Positions 44,369 through 50,000 of a DNA stretch of 50,000 nt are shown here, one piece after another. Where the stretch lies: assembly GCA_002474405.1 (NCBI GenBank), contig DLQW01000058.1:1-50000 (forward strand), given 5' to 3'. Every line of letters begins with the position of its first letter. Positions within the stretch are counted from its first letter, which is position 1. Under the pieces are notes generated by a model, which was not told the origin of the DNA, ran no database searches, and saw only the letters and a program-made list of their open reading frames with translations. The stretch is from Christensenella sp. UBA7597. Lineage in GTDB: Bacteria; Bacillota; Clostridia; Christensenellales; Borkfalkiaceae. The position numbers and the translations under genes were made by a program.

Positions 44369-44475
44369 GGGACAAGCCGCGAAAGTTCCCGCGAAAGCGG
44401 CGGAAAAGAAAACCGCGGCGGCAAAAGCGGGCAAAGAAAAAGCAAAAAAGAAAAATCATTTGGAGGATTTTTATT

Positions 44476-45495
44476 ATGGCTAACGTAAAAGTTGCTATCA
44501 ACGGATTCGGCCGCATCGGCCGTCTTGCATTCAGACAGATGTTCGGCGCCGAGGGCTACGAAGTTGTGGCTATCAACGATCTGACCAGCCCCAAGATGCT
44601 TGCGCACCTTCTGAAGTATGATTCCGCGCAGGGCAGATACGCTTTGGCGGACACCGTTTCGGCGGACGACGAAGCGGGCACGATTACCGTAAACGGTAAA
44701 ACGATTCGCATTTATGCGGAAAAAGACGCTACGAACTGCCCTTGGGGCGAACTGGGCGTAGACGTTGTGCTTGAATGCACCGGTTTCTACACCTCGAAAG
44801 CGAAGAGCGAAGCGCACCTTAAGGCGGGCGCGAAGAAGGTTGTTATTTCCGCTCCCGCGGGCAACGACCTGCCTACCATCGTTTACAGCGTAAACGAAAA
44901 GACGCTTACGAAAGCGGATACGATTATTTCCGCCGCTTCCTGCACCACGAATTGCCTTGCTCCTATGGCGAACACCCTGAACAAGCTTGCGAAAATCAAG
45001 AAGGGCTATATGACCACGATTCACGCTTATACGGGCGACCAGATGGTTCTTGACGGACCTCACCGCAAGGGCGACCTTCGCCGTGCGCGCGCCGCTGCCG
45101 TGAACATCGTTCCTAACTCCACGGGCGCTGCGAAAGCGATCGGTCTTGTTATCCCCGAACTGAACGGCGTGCTTGACGGTTGCGCTCAGCGCGTTCCCGT
45201 TCCCACGGGTTCCCTTACCCAGCTTGTTGCCATCTGCGAAGGCGAAGTTGACGCGGCTACCGTAAACGCGGCGATGAAGGCTGCTTCTTCCGCTTCGTTC
45301 GGTTACACCGAAGAAGAACTTGTTTCTTCCGATATCGTAGGCATCACCTACGGCTCGCTGTTCGACGCAACGCAGACGAAGTGCATGCCCATGGGCGACG
45401 GCACCACGCTTGTGAAGGTGGTTTCCTGGTACGATAACGAAAACTCCTACACCAGCCAGATGGTGAGAACGATCAAATACTTCGCGGAGCTTTAA
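44476..45495 (+). CDS. gap: Glyceraldehyde-3-phosphate dehydrogenase
   Basis: The NAD-dependent glycolytic enzyme. The 339-residue protein has the Rossmann start [18 protein letters not shown], the catalytic Cys in [56 protein letters not shown], and the C-terminal [22 protein letters not shown] site precedes the ATG. Adjacent to fba on the same strand but with a separate promoter; pgk and tpi are not here. Confidence 0.98.
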   Translation: MANVKVAINGFGRIGRLAFRQMFGAEGYEVVAINDLTSPKMLAHLLKYDSAQGRYALADTVSADDEAGTITVNGKTIRIYAEKDATNCPWGELGVDVVLECTGFYTSKAKSEAHLKAGAKKVVISAPAGNDLPTIVYSVNEKTLTKADTIISAASCTTNCLAPMANTLNKLAKIKKGYMTTIHAYTGDQMVLDGPHRKGDLRRARAAAVNIVPNSTGAAKAIGLVIPELNGVLDGCAQRVPVPTGSLTQLVAICEGEVDAATVNAAMKAASSASFGYTEEELVSSDIVGITYGSLFDATQTKCMPMGDGTTLVKVVSWYDNENSYTSQMVRTIKYFAEL

Positions 45496-45529
45496 TCTGC
45501 GGACTTTGAACGTCTGAAAGAAAAAACGG

Positions 45530-45563
45530 AAGCGAATCGTTTGTAAAAGCGGTTCGCTTTTTC
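45530..45563 (+). terminator. Rho-independent terminator of gap
   Basis: Stem AAGCGAATCG/CGGTTCGCTT (one mismatch), loop TTTGTAAAAG, followed by T residues; an outer AACGGA/TCCGTT pair extends it. Confidence 0.75.
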
Positions 45564-45600
45564 CGTTTCGGCGCGGATTGCGCGATAAAGAGGGGAAATT

Positions 45601-46374
45601 ATGCGGGCATGGGCGGAGAAACTGATAGAAAAATACGAAGCGTATCGCGCGGGGCACGGCTGTACGTGCGATTGCTGCGGCAGAGAAATTTTCACCTATC
45701 CGAAGCAGAGGCTTTGCGGGGAATGTGAAGAGGCGCTGCCGAAAATTACGCGGAGCTGCCCGAAGTGCGGCAGAAAAACCGTCGCCGAAGGGGTGTGTCT
45801 GGAATGCAAGGCGCGGATGCCGCAATTTTTCTTTGCGCTGGCGCCTTTTGCGTATGAAAACAGCGCGGCAAGCATGATCAATCGCTTTAAAAACGGCGAA
45901 AAATATCTCGCCTGTTTCTTTGCGGAGCGCATTGCGCCGTTGATTTTCGACCGCTTTCCGCGGGAAAACGTTGCGCTTGGCGAGTGTGTGTTTACGTGCG
46001 TGCCGGACAGAAAAGAAGCGCGCGCGAATCGTCGGGAACGGCGGTACAATCCCGCGGAAACGCTGGCGAAAACCGTTTGCGGGTTGCTGGGCGTGCCGTC
46101 GGACGGCGAAATGCTGATAAAATCGCGGGAAACGCGGCAGCAGAAGAAAATGTCGAAAAGCGAGCGTTTTGAAAACGTGCGCGGGGCGTACCGCGTGCAC
46201 GAACGGGCGAAGTGCAGGGGAAAAACCGTGGTTGTGTTTGACGATATTTTAACGACGGGCGCGACGGGAGACGAGTGCGCGCGGATTTTGCTCGCCGCCG
46301 GCGCGAAACGGGTGATTGTTGTTACGGCAACTTCCGTGGCGGAAAAATCCGTGTTTCCGGAATTTGCCGGTTAA
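45601..46374 (+). CDS. comF: ComF-family phosphoribosyltransferase-like protein
   Basis: ComF proteins take part in DNA uptake and processing in naturally competent bacteria, but are also widespread elsewhere. The 257-residue product has N-terminal zinc-finger cysteines (CTCDCCGREIF, LCGECEEALP, SCPKCGRK, VCLECKARM), then FALAPFAYENSAASMINRFK and the PRPP-type loop VVVFDDILTTGATGDECARIL. The ATG follows a GGGGAAA site. No other competence gene is visible nearby. Single-gene unit between gap and a terminator. Confidence 0.92.
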   Translation: MRAWAEKLIEKYEAYRAGHGCTCDCCGREIFTYPKQRLCGECEEALPKITRSCPKCGRKTVAEGVCLECKARMPQFFFALAPFAYENSAASMINRFKNGEKYLACFFAERIAPLIFDRFPRENVALGECVFTCVPDRKEARANRRERRYNPAETLAKTVCGLLGVPSDGEMLIKSRETRQQKKMSKSERFENVRGAYRVHERAKCRGKTVVVFDDILTTGATGDECARILLAAGAKRVIVVTATSVAEKSVFPEFAG

Positions 46375-46680
46375 AAATCGGCGCATGAGCGCGACAAAGC
46401 GAAACGGCGCTTGCTTTTTTACAAATAAAAATCGTATCGGTACCCGGCGCGGAACGGCGTCGGGCGCTTTTTTTCTGCCCGACGGAGCGCCTTTTTCGGA
46501 TATATGTTCTGAAACGTAGGTGCGGCGCGAAAAAAGATAATCGTCTGCGTTTGCCTGTTTTACGTTAAAAATGCAATAATTAAACGTATTTTGTTTTTAA
46601 ACTGCCTGTATTTTCATTTTTCATGAAAAATTACGGAAAATTTTTTTATATCCGATAACGGGTGAATGAGAAAAACCGTA
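46375..46680. other. Intergenic region between comF and the secreted orphan
   Basis: The 382-bp gap contains a long hairpin (46446-46496), a perfect 16-bp palindrome ATTTTTCATGAAAAAT (46616-46631) about 50 bp before the next promoter, and AT-rich DNA. A 44-codon open frame from 46385 has no ribosome site and is not believed. I see no RNA gene. Confidence 0.6.
46446..46496 (+). terminator. Probable terminator of comF
   Basis: Inner stem CGTCGGGC/GCCCGACG (46458-46465 and 46477-46484), outer GGCGC/GCGCC arms, then CTTTTTC. Confidence 0.65.
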
Positions 46681-46736
46681 TTGACAATGCGGGGAAAGTA
46701 TGCTATACTTTTCACGGTTGGAAAAAGTTCGTGAAA
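46681..46736 (+). promoter_or_regulatory. Promoter of the secreted orphan, with inverted repeat at the start site
   Basis: Perfect TTGACA (46681-46686), 17 bp, TATACT (46704-46709). An inverted repeat TTTCACG/CGTGAAA (46710-46716 and 46730-46736, 13-bp gap) begins at the -10 and covers the start point; it could be an operator or an mRNA hairpin. Confidence 0.75.
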
Positions 46737-46756
46737 CTATTTTCGGAGGGAGAAAA

Positions 46757-47125
46757 ATGAGAAAATTCGGAAAGTTTTTAGCGCTGGGCGCGGCGGCGGT
46801 TTTTTCTGCGTTTGCGGCGGGCGCCGCGGCGACGATTTCTGCGACGGAAACGACGGCGGAGGCTGATTATTGGTACTGGAAGCTTACGGGCGACGAAAAA
46901 TATCGCGAAAAGGCGTTCAACGGGTATATGAGCAATCTTTCAAAAGTAGCGGAAAACGGTAAAACGTATTCGTGTTACTGCGCCGACTATATCAAAGGCG
47001 GCGGTTTTACGAAAGACTGCGCCGAAGTGAAACACGAAGTGCGGCTCGGTCCGCCGAAACTGACGGACAGCGGTCTGACGAGGTACGTGTGGATTCGCGC
47101 GTTCGACGAATTGCTGGAAATGTAA
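46757..47125 (+). CDS. Small secreted protein, unknown family
   Basis: A 122-residue protein with a clear signal peptide: MRKFGKFLALGAAAVFSAFA and a likely cleavage within 28-36. The mature part (about 85-90 residues) begins DYWYWKLTGDEKYREKAFNG, rich in Tyr and Trp, and carries three cysteines (Cys73, Cys75 in YSCYCADYI, Cys88 in KDCAEV). There is no lipobox, anchor motif or transmembrane segment after the signal. A CGGAGGGAG site supports the ATG; 19 earlier codons overlap the promoter. I recognise no family. Consensus promoter suggests substantial expression. Lies before perR without a visible terminator. Confidence 0.75.
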   Translation: MRKFGKFLALGAAAVFSAFAAGAAATISATETTAEADYWYWKLTGDEKYREKAFNGYMSNLSKVAENGKTYSCYCADYIKGGGFTKDCAEVKHEVRLGPPKLTDSGLTRYVWIRAFDELLEM

Positions 47126-47230
47126 CGGGTTGGCGGGGTGCCGGAAGAGCGGCGCTCCGCCCGTATTTTTAACAGACGCCAAGCAGAAAAAAATAAATTA
47201 AAAATTTTTTTGAAAACTTCCGGATTTCGC

Positions 47231-47259
47231 TTGACAAATTTTATTTTTTGAATTAGAAT
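47231..47259 (+). promoter_or_regulatory. Promoter of perR-rubrerythrin
   Basis: Perfect TTGACA (47231-47236), 17 bp, TAGAAT (47254-47259). The -10 lies inside a Per box. Confidence 0.85.
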
Positions 47260-47267
47260 AATTCTAA
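47253..47267 (+). promoter_or_regulatory. Per box operator
   Basis: Perfect 7-1-7 palindrome TTAGAATAATTCTAA, matching the PerR consensus TTATAATNATTATAA at 13 of 14 defined positions if one symmetric change per arm is counted as a pair, and covering the -10. PerR bound here would repress its own operon until peroxide inactivates it. Confidence 0.85.
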
Positions 47268-47321
47268 CAATGCTGCGACGGATGACGGCGGCGCTTTGAA
47301 TTACGGAAAGGAGGCGGAACA

Positions 47322-47693
47322 ATGACGACGAACGCAAAACGTATTCTGGAAATCATCAACGCCTCTACGGCGCACCCTACGGCGGAAGATATTTACAGGG
47401 AGCTGCAGGCAAAGGGCGAAAAAATGTCGCTTGCCACGGTGTACAATTCGCTCGGACGGTTGTACGAAGAGGGCGCCGTGCGGAAAATTCCGATGAACGG
47501 AGAACCCGACCGCTACGATAAAACAAAACGGCACGATCACCTCATATGCGAAAAGTGCGGCGCCATATCGGACGCGATGCTGGAGGACTTCCGCGAAACG
47601 TTTGAAAAAAGGCTGGGGGTAGCGGTGGATTTTTACGATTTGAAGCTGTTCTGGCTGTGCGATAAGTGCAGAAAAGAAGCGGCTGAAAAATAA
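47322..47693 (+). CDS. perR: Fur-family peroxide regulator (PerR-like), short N-terminus
   Basis: A 123-residue metalloregulator. The winged helix is present (HPTAEDIYRELQAKGEKMSLATVYNSLGRLYEEGAVRKI). Regulatory-metal ligands equivalent to Bacillus PerR are visible: His18, an Asp in DRYDKTK, the HDH pair, and an Asp after CGAISD. The structural zinc site is CEKCG and CDKCR. Compared with Bacillus PerR (145 residues) the first helix of about 19 residues is missing, and no upstream in-frame start exists; the AAAGGAGG site confirms the ATG. The Per box upstream and the rubrerythrin gene downstream support a peroxide-sensing role. Confidence 0.9.
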   Translation: MTTNAKRILEIINASTAHPTAEDIYRELQAKGEKMSLATVYNSLGRLYEEGAVRKIPMNGEPDRYDKTKRHDHLICEKCGAISDAMLEDFRETFEKRLGVAVDFYDLKLFWLCDKCRKEAAEK

Positions 47694-47759
47694 AAAACGA
47701 AAACGATTGTAAGACAAAAAATAAAAAATTCAAAAAGACAATCGGAAGGAGAAAACATT

Positions 47760-48296
47760 ATGAACAAGTATGCAGGCACGAAAACGGAAAAGAATCTGCA
47801 GGCGGCTTTTGCGGGAGAGTCGCAGGCAAGAAACAAGTACACGTATTTTTCTTCCGTTGCGAAGAAAGAAGGGTACGAACAGATTGCCGACATCTTTTTA
47901 AAGACGGCGGATAACGAAAAAGAACACGCCAAAATGTGGCTGAAAGAACTTGACGGCATCGGCGATACCACGGCGAACCTTGCGGCGGCTGCGGCAGGCG
48001 AAAATTTCGAGTGGACGGATATGTACGAAGAGTTCGCAAAGACGGCGGAAGAAGAGGGCTTCAACGTTCTCGCCGCGAAATTCCGTCTTGTGGCGGCAAT
48101 CGAAAAACATCACGAAGAAAGATACAGAGCGCTTTTGAAAAACGTGGAAACGGCGAAAGTATTCGAAAAGAGCGAAGTGAAAGTCTGGGAGTGCAGAAAC
48201 TGCGGACATATCGTCGTCGGCGTAAAAGCGCCTCAGGTTTGCCCTACCTGCGCGCATCCGCAGAGCTTCTTCGAAGTATCCGCCGAAAATTATTGA
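47760..48296 (+). CDS. rbr: Rubrerythrin
   Basis: Rubrerythrin reduces hydrogen peroxide in anaerobes. The 178-residue protein has the di-iron four-helix bundle ([57 protein letters not shown]), with the Glu and His ligands, and a C-terminal rubredoxin domain with Cys pairs ECRNCGH and CPTCAHP. It lies 66 bp after perR with an AAGGAG site and shares its promoter. This implies an anaerobic or microaerobic life. Confidence 0.97.
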   Translation: MNKYAGTKTEKNLQAAFAGESQARNKYTYFSSVAKKEGYEQIADIFLKTADNEKEHAKMWLKELDGIGDTTANLAAAAAGENFEWTDMYEEFAKTAEEEGFNVLAAKFRLVAAIEKHHEERYRALLKNVETAKVFEKSEVKVWECRNCGHIVVGVKAPQVCPTCAHPQSFFEVSAENY

Positions 48297-48349
48297 TTTA
48301 TTGATGATTTCCGGCGCGGAACCATAATGTAACGCGCATATAAACGCAA

Positions 48350-48394
48350 CGGTCGGCGGCTTTTTCCGAAGGGAAAGCCGCCGATTTGTTTTTT
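48350..48394 (+). terminator. Rho-independent terminator of perR-rbr
   Basis: Stem TCGGCGGCTTT/AAAGCCGCCGA (11 bp perfect; 48353-48363 and 48374-48384), then a T-rich tract. A second perfect hairpin GGCGATAT/ATATCGCC follows at 48395-48418. Confidence 0.85.
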
Positions 48395-48579
48395 GGCGAT
48401 ATATTTTTGGATATCGCCCGCGCGTGCATATGCGTGTAAAAAGTAAAAATTGCTTTACGACAAGGGAGAATTGCGTAAGAAAATGCGGCAAAAATTCGTA
48501 AAAAAACGGGGAAATCAGGAACTTTTACAGAAAAAATCGAAAAAAATCAAAAAATTTTTCAGATTTTTTTCAAAAACGC
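48395..48579. other. Region between rubrerythrin terminator and the rRNA promoter
   Basis: AT-rich sequence without open frames above 60 codons, beginning with an 8-bp hairpin. It contains runs of A and T just upstream of the rRNA promoter that could act as an UP element. No 16S rRNA sequence is present. Confidence 0.6.
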
Positions 48580-48608
48580 TTGACTTTGATTGAAGTACGT
48601 GATATTAT
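48580..48608 (+). promoter_or_regulatory. Promoter of the 23S rRNA gene
   Basis: TTGACT (48580-48585), 17 bp, TATTAT (48603-48608), preceded by an A/T-tract. A second possible pair TTGACA (48695-48700) and TATAGA (48717-48722), 16 bp apart, lies inside the leader. Confidence 0.8.
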
Positions 48609-48614
48609 GTATAG

Positions 48615-48982
48615 GCTGTCGTTCGAGGAGTTTCTCTTCGGATGGGCGGTAAGCGAAAATCCGGAGCCGTCGCTTCGGTCGCAAGGAAAGAAGATTGACA
48701 ACTGCATAGCAAATAGTATAGAGAGTTTTTTCTTTTGAAAGAAGGAAAAGACGAGTACGAAAGGCAAAAATAATTTTCATATTAAGAAAGAAAGCTAATT
48801 TGAAAAGGTTAATACGGAAGGAAAGAAAAGCGTGAAGGCAATAAGAACCGGAAACGAAAGGAAAGCCGACTGAAACTGACGAAAACGAATTAGCCGAGTA
48901 AAAGTAAGTGGAAAGAATTTTTTTGTAAGAGACGAGTAGACGAGAAAGTAAAGAGATCGAAAAGGAAACTTTGAGAGAGAAA
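48615..48982 (+). other. 23S rRNA leader (ITS-like)
   Basis: About 370 nt of untranslated leader. The stretch TTGACAACTGCATAGCAAAT (48695-48714) looks like the Firmicutes 16S-23S spacer just upstream of 23S, which suggests that the gene was once part of a normal operon. No tRNA is found in it. Confidence 0.6.

Positions 48983-50000
<1,018 letters not shown>

Noticed and set aside
43309..46200. 963-codon open frame antisense to fba, gap and comF
   Set aside because: A shadow of highly biased codons in three certain genes; the product has no domain pattern.
46385..46519. 44-codon open frame after comF
   Set aside because: No Shine-Dalgarno site and it overlaps the terminator hairpin.

Overview
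The window reads as chromosome from a Clostridia-type Firmicute (Bacillota). The evidence is the sporulation regulator SpoVT, the ribosome-rescue factor RqcH, the RicT/HolB pair, a PyrR-type RNA attenuator ahead of pyrR-uraA, L27 with the cleavable Firmicutes N-terminal extension, consensus sigma-A promoters and G-rich Shine-Dalgarno sites. Base composition is roughly balanced, with Ala-GCG and Gly-GGC common. I cannot name a genus; an uncultured gut lineage near Christensenellales is a guess.

The replication origin appears to lie inside the window. About 20.47-20.77 kb holds a cluster of DnaA boxes, AT-rich DNA and a GC-cluster/DnaA-trio element, directly upstream of dnaN. Most genes to the left are on the minus strand and most to the right on the plus strand, as expected for two replichores. 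dnaA, recF and gyrBA are not beside the origin. The order is rsmG(-) / oriC / dnaN-rpmH-rnpA-yidD-yidC-jag(+).

Layout. 0-2 kb: clpP (partial) and tig, whose product has a histone-like Lys/Ala tail. 2.2-4.5 kb: rqcH and a GNAT acetyltransferase. 4.6-12.1 kb: a tightly overlapping surface-polysaccharide operon with a Wzx-like flippase, three GT4 glycosyltransferases and a Wzy-like polymerase fused to a fourth GT4, all from one promoter. 12.4-14.4 kb: spoVT, two small HTH regulators and a hypothetical helical protein. 14.6-18.4 kb: rplU-rpmA, a lipoprotein, and pyrR-uraA behind an attenuator. 18.4-20.4 kb: HAD phosphatase, SLOG protein, rsmG. 20.4-25.7 kb: origin, sliding clamp, RNase P protein and the membrane-insertion/RNA-binding block. 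25.9-29.5 kb (minus): ricT, holB, sdaA, tRNA-Gly. 29.8-32.9 kb: dnaK-dnaJ. 33.1-38.3 kb: six-gene operon (acyltransferase, GT8, prmA, rsmE, mtaB, hinT). 38.4-40.4 kb: an XRE regulator divergent from two zinc-ribbon membrane proteins, with a perfect palindrome in the promoter. 40.5-43.1 kb: TetR plus ABC exporter. 43.2-46.4 kb: fba, gap, comF. 46.7-48.3 kb: secreted orphan, then perR-rubrerythrin under a Per box. 48.6 kb to the end: a 23S rRNA gene with its own promoter and no 16S upstream.

The most notable points are the dnaA-less origin, the free-standing 23S gene, the Wzy-GT4 fusion, the palindrome-controlled zinc-ribbon pair, and several housekeeping proteins carrying unusual extra segments (trigger factor, YidC, Jag, RicT).
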